Shown here in pieces: positions 1 through 7,169 of a DNA stretch of 64,000 nucleotides. The notes under the pieces were generated by a model, which ran no database searches, had not been told where the DNA came from, and was given only the letters and a program-made list of their open reading frames with translations. Origin of the DNA: JAVJQS01 sp040218815 (GTDB lineage Bacteria; Bacteroidota; Bacteroidia; Flavobacteriales_E; Vicingaceae); the NCBI GenBank assembly GCA_040218815.1, contig JAVJQS010000012.1:1-64000 (forward strand), given 5' to 3'. The first letter of the stretch is position 1. Every line of letters begins with the position of its first letter. Made by a program: the position numbers and the translations under genes.

Positions 1-60
1 GGAGAGTATTTTATAGAAACGTATTTTTAGGTTTCTTCAATGAAAAAGATATTAGAAATA

Positions 61-134
61 AAGAAATGATAATAAGGTTAAGTCAAAATTTAGTGTAAAG
101 GATGTGCCTTTAACTTTGTAAACTATGTGCCTTA
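61..134 (+). repeat. Cassette leader repeat, copy 1
   Basis: This stretch matches 7083-7157 over about 75 bases (AAGAAATGATAAT, GGTTAAGTCAAAAT, TTTAACTTTGTAA) and partly matches 8580-8609. It contains a good Bacteroidota -7 element, TAACTTTG, at 111-118, flanked by two copies of ATGTGCCTT. In the 7083 copy the flanking pair is ATGTATCTTTA twice, so the two halves vary together. It lies directly before the gene at 154 and probably serves as its promoter. Confidence 0.65.
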
Positions 135-153
135 TCAAACATATAAAAAACTC

Positions 154-651
154 ATGGGACACATCAAAGCTAAAACTCATCTTGAAAAACTTGGATTTAA
201 AGACTCGGATAAAATGAACGCTGACCATGACACAATTCAAATTTGGACAGCTGAGAACATTAGGGAAATTATTTCTAAGACGGTCATGCACAATAACCCT
301 CATGACTTTAAAGTTCGACAGCCAGTATGGGAGGATCAAGTTATGAATGTTAATCGTGATTTTAAACAAGTTGTTGGGTTTATTGACCTATGGACAAAGA
401 TTCAGTGCAAATTATTCGATAAAGAAGATAAAGAGTGGTTTGAAACTGAAATCAATGTATTTATTGAAGTAAAAACCCAGATTAAAAGTTTGGGTGAATT
501 AATCAGACAAATGCGAGCATACCAAGCATATGAGCCTAGACACTTAAGAAATGAGTATATCATAGTTTCACCAGATGATAAGTTTCAAAAACTTTTAAAC
601 CAACAGGGTTTTTACTTTCACAAGTATCAAGACCCAACCAAACTATTTTGA
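154..651 (+). CDS. PD-(D/E)XK nuclease-like hypothetical protein
   Basis: Protein of 165 residues with no signal peptide. The centre shows a nuclease-like arrangement: GFIDLW with an aspartate (about residue 78), then the hydrophobic strand FIEVK giving E-x-K (about 105-107), then a glutamine-bearing helix SLGELIRQ. This matches the D...ExK...Q core of PD-(D/E)XK folds, and the final IIVSPDD strand also fits. A GTG at 127 would add nine residues, but that codon lies inside the repeated leader, so ATG 154 is preferred. It is the first gene of the array and sits between a leader repeat and an attC-like site, as a single-gene cassette would. The fold is inferred from motifs only; the target is unknown. 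Confidence 0.55.
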   Translation: MGHIKAKTHLEKLGFKDSDKMNADHDTIQIWTAENIREIISKTVMHNNPHDFKVRQPVWEDQVMNVNRDFKQVVGFIDLWTKIQCKLFDKEDKEWFETEINVFIEVKTQIKSLGELIRQMRAYQAYEPRHLRNEYIIVSPDDKFQKLLNQQGFYFHKYQDPTKLF

Positions 652-858
652 CTTGATTAACTTCTGTTGCTCGTAACTAGAAAGTGTTTGGATGTTAAGA
701 CGCTCAATTAAACCAAGAAAATCACGAAGAGACATGTTTGGATTATCGACTAACAATCTATTGACTGATGACATTAACCAAAAAGAACTTTCAGGACTTT
801 TATTCTCTATCTGTTCCAGAAGCTTTTCTGCTATAAAACGACTTGAAGGTGCTGACAT
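643..858 (-). CDS. Small hypothetical protein, antisense within the first cassette
   Basis: Reading frame of 71 residues from ATG 858, starting MSAPSSRFIAEKLLEQIENK. It is helical and charged, with no recognised domain. It converges on the upstream gene and overlaps its stop by nine bases. A TTG at 894 would extend it but falls in the attC-like site at 887, so the ATG is preferred. A plus-strand reading of the same DNA (692-910) has worse amino-acid composition and is taken as the shadow. Its closeness to the recombination-like site suggests it belongs to the same module. Function unknown. Confidence 0.4.
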   Translation of the reverse strand: MSAPSSRFIAEKLLEQIENKSPESSFWLMSSVNRLLVDNPNMSLRDFLGLIERLNIQTLSSYEQQKLIKSK

Positions 859-886
859 AATTATGAAAATTTTAAAAAATACTGAT

Positions 887-1016
887 GCCAACAACCGCTA
901 TAAAATATAGGGCGACCATCGGTCATCTTGTGTTTGTTAGTTCTTGTTTACTTTATCACGGGCGGAGAGGAATGTTCTTCGTAAAGCCCTACATTTCATA
1001 GCGAAATCCGTTACCT
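887..1016 (+). repeat. attC-like recombination site A
   Basis: An imperfect palindrome of about 130 bases follows the first module. It opens with an inverse core GCCAAC (887-892) and ends with the core CCGTTACCT (GTTACCT at 1010-1016). Inside, the arm at 896-913 pairs with the arm at 986-1003 at 16 of 18 positions; the right arm holds the motif CTACATTTCATA. This R''-L''...L'-R' layout and length match integron attC sites. The same right-arm motif recurs at 5765, 7779 and 11042. No integrase gene is in the window. Confidence 0.65.
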
Positions 1017-1141
1017 GCAAGCTGAAAAAAGAGCCACCGCAGGGTCAAGCACATTTGGTTTTGCCAACGCTAAAACCCAACACTGAAAAACCAAAAGAGC
1101 TTGCCCTTCCCCACCGCCACCCAAACTGAATGATAATTTTA

Positions 1142-1187
1142 ATACTCATTTAGTGAGTATATTATAAATGTTCTCTACTTTAGTAGA
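1142..1187 (+). promoter_or_regulatory. Two palindromes upstream of the XRE regulator
   Basis: ATACTCA-TTTAG-TGAGTAT (1142-1160) is a perfect 7-bp inverted repeat. TCTACT-TT-AGTAGA (1174-1187) is a perfect 6-bp inverted repeat and covers a TACTTTAG sequence resembling the -7 element. Both lie just before the small HTH gene at 1208, the usual place for autoregulatory operators of restriction-modification controller proteins. That they bind this protein is inference. Confidence 0.5.
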
Positions 1188-1207
1188 CTGAATTAAAAAA
1201 ATTCAAA

Positions 1208-1411
1208 ATGAACCGAATAAAAGAGGTTTTAGAACAAAAAGGAATAAAGCAAATCTGGTTGGCTGAACAATTGGAAAAGAGTTACAATATGGTTCACTCT
1301 TATGCCCAAAACAAAAGACAACCGAGTTTGGAAGACTTGTACAAGATTGCGGAAATATTAAACGTAGAAGTCAAAGATTTACTAATAGAACGAAAAAACA
1401 GCACTAAATAA
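1208..1411 (+). CDS. XRE-family HTH regulator of the restriction-modification operon
   Basis: Compact 67-residue Cro/CI-type helix-turn-helix protein, little more than the DNA-binding domain. The recognition region is in KQIWLAEQLEKSYNMVHSYAQNKRQPS, followed by the typical LEDLYKIAEILNVEVKDLL scaffold. Its stop codon overlaps the methyltransferase start by one base (TAATG), so the two are probably translationally coupled. Size and position suit a controller (C) protein that times expression of the restriction enzyme relative to modification. Two palindromes just upstream are candidate operators. Family assignment is firm; the regulatory role is inferred from context. Confidence 0.85.
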   Translation: MNRIKEVLEQKGIKQIWLAEQLEKSYNMVHSYAQNKRQPSLEDLYKIAEILNVEVKDLLIERKNSTK

Positions 1412-3480
1412 TGAAGCTAACCGAAATATTAAGAGACTCAAATTACAAGTTAACACAGTTCTCACAAGAGCAAATTGAAAAATTAGAAAGTGAAATTTTT
1501 CTAAAAGACGTTAGAGGAACTGAAATGCCTTACTTCAATTGCTTGGTGCGAAGAAAAGATATTAAACTGACACCTGAAGAAACGGTTAGACAATTATATT
1601 TAATGGTTTTAAATGAAGAATATGGCTATCCATTTGAGAGAATGGAAATTGAATATTCTGTTAGTTTTGGTCGTGAAAAGAAAAGAGCAGACATTGTAAT
1701 TTTCGATAAGCAAGATACTCGTGCTGTTTACATAATGGTAGAATTAAAAAAGCCAAAACTAAAAGACGGAAAAGAGCAACTTAAATCTTACTGTAATGCA
1801 ACTGGAGCTCCAATTGGAATTTGGAGTAATGGAGATTCCATATCCTTTTACAATCGAAAAGACCCAAATTATTTTGAAGATATTCCAGACATTCCAAAAG
1901 CGACTGAAAAACTATCTGATGTATTAACTGAACGTTGGACAATTGAAGACCTGATTTCAAAAGACAAATTAGTTACCGAAAAAAAATCGCTTAAAGATTT
2001 GATTTTGGAAATGGAAGATGAAGTTTTGGCAAATGCAGGAGTTGATGTTTTTGAGGAACTTTTCAAACTGATTTTCACAAAATTATTTGACGAAATGGAA
2101 AGTGGACGAAATAAAACTCGTCACTTGGCATTTAGAAATTATGGAGATACGGAGAACGAATTAAAAGAGAAAATTCAAGCTCTTTTTGAAAAGGCAAAAG
2201 ATAAATGGGAAGGTGTTTTTAATGAAGACACTAAAATTATGCTCACTCCTTCTCACCTTTCTGTTTGTGTTTCTTCATTACAAGATGTTAAACTCTTCAA
2301 CTCCAATTTAGATGTAGTTGATGAAGCATTTGAATACTTAATTAACAAAAGTAGTAAAGGAGAAAAAGGGCAATATTTTACACCAAGATATGTGATAGAT
2401 ATGTGTGTAAAAATGATGAATCCTCAAGTAGAAGAAAAAGTAATTGATACAGCGGCTGGAAGTTGTGGCTTTCCCGTTCACTCAATTTTTCATGTTTGGG
2501 AACAAATTCTTAAAGAAAAAGGAATACCAAAAAGCCACTTGTTTACTACAGAGGAAAAACCAACGGAATGTATCGACTATGTTCAAAACAATGTTTTTGC
2601 AATAGATTTTGATGAAAAAGCTGTTCGTGTTGCTAGAACTTTAAATTTAATTGCAGGAGATGGGCAAACCAATGTTTTGCATTTAAACACATTGGATTGG
2701 GAACGTTGGGACGAAAAAACAGAAGATGAAGATTGGCAAGACACCTATTTTGAAGGATGGAAAAAACTAAAAAAATTACGAGAAGATAAAAACAGTAATA
2801 GAGATTTTGACTTTGATGTTTTAATGGCTAATCCTCCATTTGCAGGAGATATTAAAGAAAGTAGAATCCTATCAAAATACGAATTAGGTAAAAAACCAAA
2901 CGGAAAATATCAAACAAAAGTTGGAAGAGATATATTATTTATCGAACGTAATCTTGATTTTTTAAAACCTGGTGGTCGTATGGCAGTTGTATTGCCACAA
3001 GGTAGATTCAATAACAGTAGTGATAAAAATATACGAGATTTTATAGCTGAAAAATGTAGAATTTTAGGTGTAGTTGGTTTGCACGGAAATGTGTTTAAAC
3101 CGCATACAGGAACAAAAACTTCGGTGCTTTTTGTTCAAAAATGGGATGATAAATTATGTCCTAAAGTTGATGATTATCCTATCTTCTTTGCTACAATGCA
3201 AGAACCAAGTAAAGATAGTAGTGGGGAAAAAATATTTGTAAAGAAAAAAGACTTTCCAAAATCAGCATTGGAAACTGCAAATGAACAACAAGTAGCTGAA
3301 CCAATAGACCACTATGATTCTGCTCCTGAAAACTTGGATGAATACTTGCTAGACACTCACGGACATTTAATTGTAAAGCACGATTTATTCAATCACGACA
3401 ATTTAACCCAAGATGGAATCGCAGAAGCGTTTTTAGAATTTGCTAAAAGAGAAAAACTGTCATTTGTGGGAAAGCTTTAA
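1411..3480 (+). CDS. BcgI-like fused restriction nuclease / N6-adenine DNA methyltransferase
   Basis: Protein of 689 residues with two catalytic parts. Residues about 40-170 form an HsdR N-terminal-type PD-(D/E)XK nuclease with D94 (RADIVIF) and E111-L-K113 (ELKKPK). Residues about 310-640 form an N6-adenine methyltransferase, with SAM motif I DTAAGSCGF starting at D346 and catalytic NPPF at 474-477. No helicase motor or separate HsdR follows, so this is not a classical type I system. The layout is that of BcgI-type (IIB/IIG) enzymes, where nuclease and methylase share a chain and a second unit supplies target recognition. The protein ends FVGKL, and its last codons contain a slippery heptamer that could join it to the specificity frame downstream. 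Confidence 0.85.
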   Translation: MKLTEILRDSNYKLTQFSQEQIEKLESEIFLKDVRGTEMPYFNCLVRRKDIKLTPEETVRQLYLMVLNEEYGYPFERMEIEYSVSFGREKKRADIVIFDKQDTRAVYIMVELKKPKLKDGKEQLKSYCNATGAPIGIWSNGDSISFYNRKDPNYFEDIPDIPKATEKLSDVLTERWTIEDLISKDKLVTEKKSLKDLILEMEDEVLANAGVDVFEELFKLIFTKLFDEMESGRNKTRHLAFRNYGDTENELKEKIQALFEKAKDKWEGVFNEDTKIMLTPSHLSVCVSSLQDVKLFNSNLDVVDEAFEYLINKSSKGEKGQYFTPRYVIDMCVKMMNPQVEEKVIDTAAGSCGFPVHSIFHVWEQILKEKGIPKSHLFTTEEKPTECIDYVQNNVFAIDFDEKAVRVARTLNLIAGDGQTNVLHLNTLDWERWDEKTEDEDWQDTYFEGWKKLKKLREDKNSNRDFDFDVLMANPPFAGDIKESRILSKYELGKKPNGKYQTKVGRDILFIERNLDFLKPGGRMAVVLPQGRFNNSSDKNIRDFIAEKCRILGVVGLHGNVFKPHTGTKTSVLFVQKWDDKLCPKVDDYPIFFATMQEPSKDSSGEKIFVKKKDFPKSALETANEQQVAEPIDHYDSAPENLDEYLLDTHGHLIVKHDLFNHDNLTQDGIAEAFLEFAKREKLSFVGKL

Positions 3481-3614
3481 GCCCTTTTAATGAAACTCGC
3501 TTTAAGGGTTTATTAGAAGGGCTAGAAATATCCATCGTTGACTTTAATTTTGTTCTTAATAGCCATGACAAAAGAACTGACTCAGAGTATTATTCCAAAT
3601 CATACTTAGATGCT
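3468..3614 (+). promoter_or_regulatory. Candidate programmed -1 frameshift site and upstream coding extension of the specificity gene
   Basis: The methyltransferase frame reads GTG GGA AAG CTT TAA. Bases 3468-3474 form G-GGA-AAG, the X-XXY-YYZ slippery heptamer known from the phage lambda G/GT frameshift. Five bases later AGCCCTT (3480-3486) can pair with AAGGGCT (3517-3523). A -1 slip enters a frame that is open from 3474 to 4946 and encodes 46 residues before the first ATG at 3615. Those residues contain an F-x-x-V-L...R-x-D-S-E-Y-Y pattern matching the second half-repeat of the specificity protein, so they are coding. No ATG, GTG or TTG exists in this frame upstream of 3615. A plain frameshift mutation or sequence error remains possible. 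Confidence 0.6.
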
Positions 3615-4946
3615 ATGAGTAAAGTTAAAGATGGAATTGAATTGGGTCAATTTACAGATACTTTTGAATTACATTCTAATGGTGCATTCAAGGATGTTTT
3701 TGATATACTTCACAATAATGATGCAAGAGATATTAGATATATCCGCTCTGAGAATGTTGGTGAATATTTTATTGAAGGCAATTTAGATTATATCTCGAAC
3801 TATGCTCATAATCATTTACCAAAAACAAAAACAAAACTTGGGGACATTCTTACAGCAAGAACCGGAAAAGTTGGCGGAGCATCGGTGATAACAGACAATT
3901 GGATTAATTGCAATTCAAATCAAAATGTTGTAAACATAAGAATTAGAGACGTTAACTATATAAACCCATTCTATTTAACCGTCTTCTTAAATTCTAAGTT
4001 TGGTATTATTCAATTTGAAAAATCATCGACAGGAAATGTACAACCTTGGTTAAATTTATCCCTTTTAAGAAAGGTTAAAGTGCCTCTGCTTAGCGAACAG
4101 TTTCAACTAACCATTTCTTCAATTTTTAATGACGCTCATGGTAAAAATTTAGCCTACAAAAAAAATTATAATGATGCTGAAAATTTTCTACTACAAGAGA
4201 TTCAATTTCTAGATTTTGACGAAAGCAAAGAAGCTATTAACATAAAACCATTTTCGGAAAGTTTTAAAACTACAGGAAGATTAGATGCAGAGTATTATCA
4301 ACCTAAATACGAACAGGTGATGAATAAGATAACTCAGCAACGATTTGATTCATTGGCAAACATTGTAAATATTACTAAATCAATCGAACCTGGTTCGGCA
4401 TATTATGATGTAGAAGGTCTACCATTTATGCGAGTTGCAGATTTTTCAAAAACTGGTTTAACGGAACCTCAAAAATTCTTGAATGATTACTTTGTTAAAG
4501 AAAATAAAGAAAAGATAAAGGATTTAAAACCTAAAAAAGATACAATTCTATTTTCAAAAGATGGTAGTGTAGGCATTGCTTATCAATTACGCCAAGATTT
4601 TAATGGGATAACTTCTGGTGCAATACTTCATTTAAAAATTAGAGATGAAAAGCGTGTGATACCAGAATATTTAACACTTGCCTTAAATTCAAAATTGGTA
4701 CAAATGCAGGCTGAACGTGATGCTGGTGGCTCTATTATTTTACATTGGAGAGTTAGTGAAATTGAAAATGTAGTTGTACCAATCATTGATTACGCAAAAC
4801 AGGAAAAAATCGCAGAACTAATTGAGGAAAGTTTTTCACTTAAAAAGCAAAGCGAACATCTGCTAGAAGTCGCTAAAAGAGCAGTTGAAATTGCCATCGA
4901 AGAAAATGAGGAAACAGCTATGAATTACATTAAAAACAATTCATAA
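3615..4946 (+). CDS. DNA specificity (S) subunit / target-recognition region of the BcgI-like system
   Basis: From the first ATG the frame gives 443 residues with two target-recognition domains. Each contains TRD signatures such as GDILTARTGKVGG and TILFSKDGSVGIA, and each ends in a helical conserved region (for example SEQFQLTISSIFNDAH and AKQEKIAELIEESF). The second half begins with SESFKTTGRLDAEYYQPKYE. The matching start of the first half, ending SEYYSKSYLDAM, lies upstream of ATG 3615 in the same frame without a start codon, so the real product is longer by at least 46 residues and may be made by -1 frameshifting from the methyltransferase. The full fusion would be about 1,178 residues, similar in plan to single-chain type IIG enzymes. 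Confidence 0.8.
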   Translation: MSKVKDGIELGQFTDTFELHSNGAFKDVFDILHNNDARDIRYIRSENVGEYFIEGNLDYISNYAHNHLPKTKTKLGDILTARTGKVGGASVITDNWINCNSNQNVVNIRIRDVNYINPFYLTVFLNSKFGIIQFEKSSTGNVQPWLNLSLLRKVKVPLLSEQFQLTISSIFNDAHGKNLAYKKNYNDAENFLLQEIQFLDFDESKEAINIKPFSESFKTTGRLDAEYYQPKYEQVMNKITQQRFDSLANIVNITKSIEPGSAYYDVEGLPFMRVADFSKTGLTEPQKFLNDYFVKENKEKIKDLKPKKDTILFSKDGSVGIAYQLRQDFNGITSGAILHLKIRDEKRVIPEYLTLALNSKLVQMQAERDAGGSIILHWRVSEIENVVVPIIDYAKQEKIAELIEESFSLKKQSEHLLEVAKRAVEIAIEENEETAMNYIKNNS

Positions 4947-4948
4947 AT

Positions 4949-5554
4949 ATGGCAGATTATAAAAAAGAATGGTTTACAAAATCGCAAGTGGATTATTTTT
5001 CCTCTTTTGTGAGTTTATGGTTGTCTTGTAATAGTTGGTATAATTTTCATTATTCATTAGCAAATGACAGAGCACATATAAACAAAGTAAAAACGGACTT
5101 CACAAACACTAACAAACTTTTCAAGGAATTTGACAAATTGTTTACTGGTTCATATACCAAAGAGCAAAAAAGCCTATTTGCGAATATTGAGTTGTTGCAT
5201 TATTCACTGAATAGAAAAACGCTAACTGCACCGAGTTTAATAAAACCTCTAAATTTTGAGAATGTTTTAGTTGATTATTCCCTGAAAAATGACCCGACAG
5301 CATATACTCAAATAACAGTTGATAATGCTAAAACAATAACGGGAAAACTGAAAGCTTCTGTAAACGGAGTTGATTTAGGCGATATAGTTTTGATAAACGA
5401 TTCTAGAATTGTGTTTGCTGGTTTGTTTGAGATAATTTATCAAGTGCGTTGCTTACTTGTTCACGGAGACCTTGAACCGACAGATGACGTTCACGAAATA
5501 ATAAAGTATTGTTATTTAATACTATTTGATTTAATGAAACCATTTTGCACATAA
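4949..5554 (+). CDS. HEPN-like hypothetical protein of the restriction-modification module
   Basis: Protein of 201 residues starting two bases after the specificity gene and clearly in its operon. The C-terminal helical half contains YQVRCLLVHGD, in which R167 and H172 form the R-x4-H arrangement used by HEPN-type ribonucleases, followed by a helix-rich end (HEIIKYCYLILFDLMKP). No membrane segment or signal peptide is seen. HEPN proteins often accompany defence loci and act as abortive-infection RNases or as inert scaffolds. A role as an extra effector or accessory subunit is plausible, but assignment rests on a short motif and position. Confidence 0.5.
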   Translation: MADYKKEWFTKSQVDYFSSFVSLWLSCNSWYNFHYSLANDRAHINKVKTDFTNTNKLFKEFDKLFTGSYTKEQKSLFANIELLHYSLNRKTLTAPSLIKPLNFENVLVDYSLKNDPTAYTQITVDNAKTITGKLKASVNGVDLGDIVLINDSRIVFAGLFEIIYQVRCLLVHGDLEPTDDVHEIIKYCYLILFDLMKPFCT

Positions 5555-5657
5555 AGCCAACGCTAAAAGCCATACACATTTGCAATTCGCACCAGCCAAA
5601 AATTGCAAAAGAGTATGTCTTTGCCAACGCTGAAAGACGAACGAAAAAATAAAGCCA

Positions 5658-5790
5658 GCAGGTAACAATGTATATAAAAAATAGGCGAAATAGTAATAAT
5701 ATCAAGGGTTTCGGCTCGTATCAAAGTTTGTGCTTAAACGAAAGTTTCGTGCTTCGTAATCGCCTACTTTTCATATACTAACCGTTGTAG
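5658..5790 (+). repeat. attC-like recombination site B, end of the defence cassette
   Basis: It starts with the inverse core GCAGGTAAC (5658-5666), which is the exact inverse complement of GTTACCTGC at 1010-1018, the start of the same module. Arms 5671-5688 and 5760-5777 pair at 16 of 18 positions, with mismatches at the equivalent A/G positions as in site A. The site ends in CCGTTGTAG (core at 5784-5790). The inverse-core match across 4.6 kb means the restriction-modification operon behaves as one cassette. Upstream, 5555-5657 holds TTTGCCAACGCT-type short repeats also seen near 1060. Confidence 0.65.
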
Positions 5791-5867
5791 CAAATTGGGT
5801 ACGATATATAAACATCCTTTACAGAGTTATAGAAACATCGTTTACACTTTTTTAGATTGCAATTTGA

Positions 5868-6068
5868 ATCAACTCTCATAAGACAAAAGTTGATAAGATT
5901 CAATCGGAAACAGAAAAAGCAGAGCAATATATATTCTCATTTGCAAAAGAGTTTGGATTTGAAAATCTGATCGAATACGATGAAGATTTGAAAATGTACT
6001 TTCCAACTGCAGAAATGGAGGAAAACTTTCACGGATTAATCGATAATTACGACCTAATTGAAAAATGA
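5868..6068 (+). pseudogene. Remnant of an unidentified gene without a start codon
   Basis: An open frame of 66 codons runs from just after a stop at 5865 to a TGA at 6066. It has coding-like composition (AEQYIFSFAKEFGFENLIEY, then MYFPTAEMEENFHGLIDNYD) but no ATG until 5994. It is probably the 3' end of a gene truncated when the module was assembled, lying just after attC-like site B and before the toxin-antitoxin pair. The product family is not recognised. The rest of the gap 5791-6273 is AT-rich and carries only the promoter noted at 6243. Confidence 0.4.
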
Positions 6069-6242
6069 TTTAGATTCTAATCAAATAAAATCAGCCAATT
6101 GCTAATTTTCAATTTCACATCTTTCAATTCTAAAATAAACATATTTGTCGGACTAAAATACTGATATTCCAACTCGACAAACTAGCTTCTACTCCACTTC
6201 GCTTTATCAGTTTGATAGATTACAAAACTCAAAATTATTTCT

Positions 6243-6250
6243 TAAATTTG
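6243..6250 (+). promoter_or_regulatory. Promoter -7 element of the RelE/HigB-type pair
   Basis: TAAATTTG matches the Bacteroidota consensus TAnnTTTG exactly and lies 23 bases before the toxin ATG. Just after it, AAGTGAATACACTT (6255-6268) is a near-palindrome that could be the autoregulatory operator. Confidence 0.5.
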
Positions 6251-6273
6251 TATCCAAGTGAATACACTTATTT

Positions 6274-6576
6274 ATGTACCTAATTGAAAAAACTTCTGAA
6301 TTTGATAAATGGCTTCGCAAGCTAAAAGACAGACGGGCAAAGGCTAAAATCTTATTTAGAATTCAGCGGATTGAAGATAAAGGAAATTTTGGGGACTGCA
6401 AACCAATTGGAGATGGGTTAACTGAGCTAAGAATTCCTGAAGGAAAAGGTTATAGAGTATATTTAAAAGAACATGCAGGAATTGTGACTATTCTGTTATT
6501 TGGTGGTGACAAAGCCACACAACAAGCAGATATTGAAAAAGCTAAATTACTGTGGACTAAATATAAAAAAGACTAA
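6274..6576 (+). CDS. RelE/ParE-superfamily toxin (addiction module killer protein)
   Basis: Protein of 100 residues of the Gp49/HigB-like branch (TIGR02683-type). Typical features are the N-terminal EFDKWLRKLKDRRAKAKILFRI helix pair, the strand LTELRIPEGKGYRVYL and the C-terminal LLFGGDKATQQADIEKAK. In this family such proteins are ribosome-associated mRNA interferases. The toxin gene comes first and the antitoxin follows after two bases, the usual order for this branch. It has its own TAAATTTG promoter. Position between cassette boundaries fits the known stabilising role of toxin-antitoxin pairs in cassette arrays. Confidence 0.88.
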   Translation: MYLIEKTSEFDKWLRKLKDRRAKAKILFRIQRIEDKGNFGDCKPIGDGLTELRIPEGKGYRVYLKEHAGIVTILLFGGDKATQQADIEKAKLLWTKYKKD

Positions 6577-6578
6577 TT

Positions 6579-6866
6579 ATGAAAACTACAAAATTTGACA
6601 TCGCAGATTATCTAGATGATAATGAAATGGTAGCTGAATACTTAAACACAGTTTTAGAAGATGGAGACGCATCAGATGTAATTGCTGCAATCGGACATAT
6701 TGCTAAGGCCATCGGAATGACTAAAATTGCTGAAGAAACAGGGCTTAGTAGACCAAGCCTTTATAAGGCTCTTAATCAAGATTCAAAGCCACAGTTTGAC
6801 ACTATTTTTAAAGTTTTAAAAGCTGTTGGTGGTCAGTTGCATATTAATTCTATGCCGGCTGCATAA
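6579..6866 (+). CDS. HTH antitoxin of the addiction module (HigA-like antidote)
   Basis: Protein of 95 residues of the addiction-module antidote family (TIGR02684-type). The N-terminus has the typical DIADYLDDNEMVAEYLNTVLEDGD stretch; a helix-turn-helix follows in MTKIAEETGLSRPSLYKALNQDSKPQFDTIFKVLKAVGG. It should neutralise the toxin encoded two bases upstream and repress the shared promoter. It is complete, with no sign of decay. After its stop the shared cassette tail begins (TTGACTGATTACAAGACTC and so on). Confidence 0.88.
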   Translation: MKTTKFDIADYLDDNEMVAEYLNTVLEDGDASDVIAAIGHIAKAIGMTKIAEETGLSRPSLYKALNQDSKPQFDTIFKVLKAVGGQLHINSMPAA

Positions 6867-7082
6867 TATTATCGCCTTGACTGATTACAAGACTCAAAAT
6901 TGATAGACTGAGAACAAAGCTGAAAATATAAAAAGGACCTGCTAACACGATGTATATGTCATGTGCAAAGCCAGTTCAATAAATCATTCTATTAAAGTAA
7001 GTCGTTCAAAAGCAGCTAAACTCACTATTCCATAGCTCGGACAGCTCACACACCCTTAAAATTGAGCAAGAAAGTCATAAGA
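6867..7082 (+). repeat. Cassette tail and partial attC-like sequence
   Basis: No gene is visible. The stretch begins with a tail motif (TTGACTGATTACAAGACTC) that recurs in altered form near 6208, 8440 and 12180 before other inverse cores. It then has the inverse core GCTAAC (6941-6946) followed by ACGATGTATATGTCATGTGC. The expected inverse core for a module starting GTTGTAGC at 5784 would be GCTACAAC, so the match is only partial. No clear right arm or CCGTT is seen before the next leader repeat, so the site appears degenerate or truncated. Confidence 0.35.
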
Positions 7083-7157
7083 AAGAAATGATAATCAGGT
7101 TAAGTCAAAATATGTTGTAACTCATGTATCTTTAACTTTGTAACCCATGTATCTTTA
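7083..7157 (+). repeat. Cassette leader repeat, copy 2
   Basis: Second copy of the leader seen at 61-134. It has TAACTTTG at 7133-7140 flanked by two ATGTATCTTTA units (7124-7134 and 7147-7157). It ends 12 bases before the acetyltransferase ATG and is its likely promoter. GTTGTAAC at 7114 may be the module's own core sequence. Confidence 0.6.
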
Positions 7158-7169
7158 CGGAAATTGGAA

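Noticed and set aside
692..910. 72-codon plus-strand frame opposite the small minus-strand gene
   Set aside because: It has poor composition, runs into attC-like site A and lacks a promoter; the minus-strand reading looks more protein-like, though neither is certain.
944..1129. 61-codon frame within the first boundary region
   Set aside because: It crosses the core of attC-like site A and the repeated TTTGCCAACGCT sequence, so the text reflects the repeat and not a gene.
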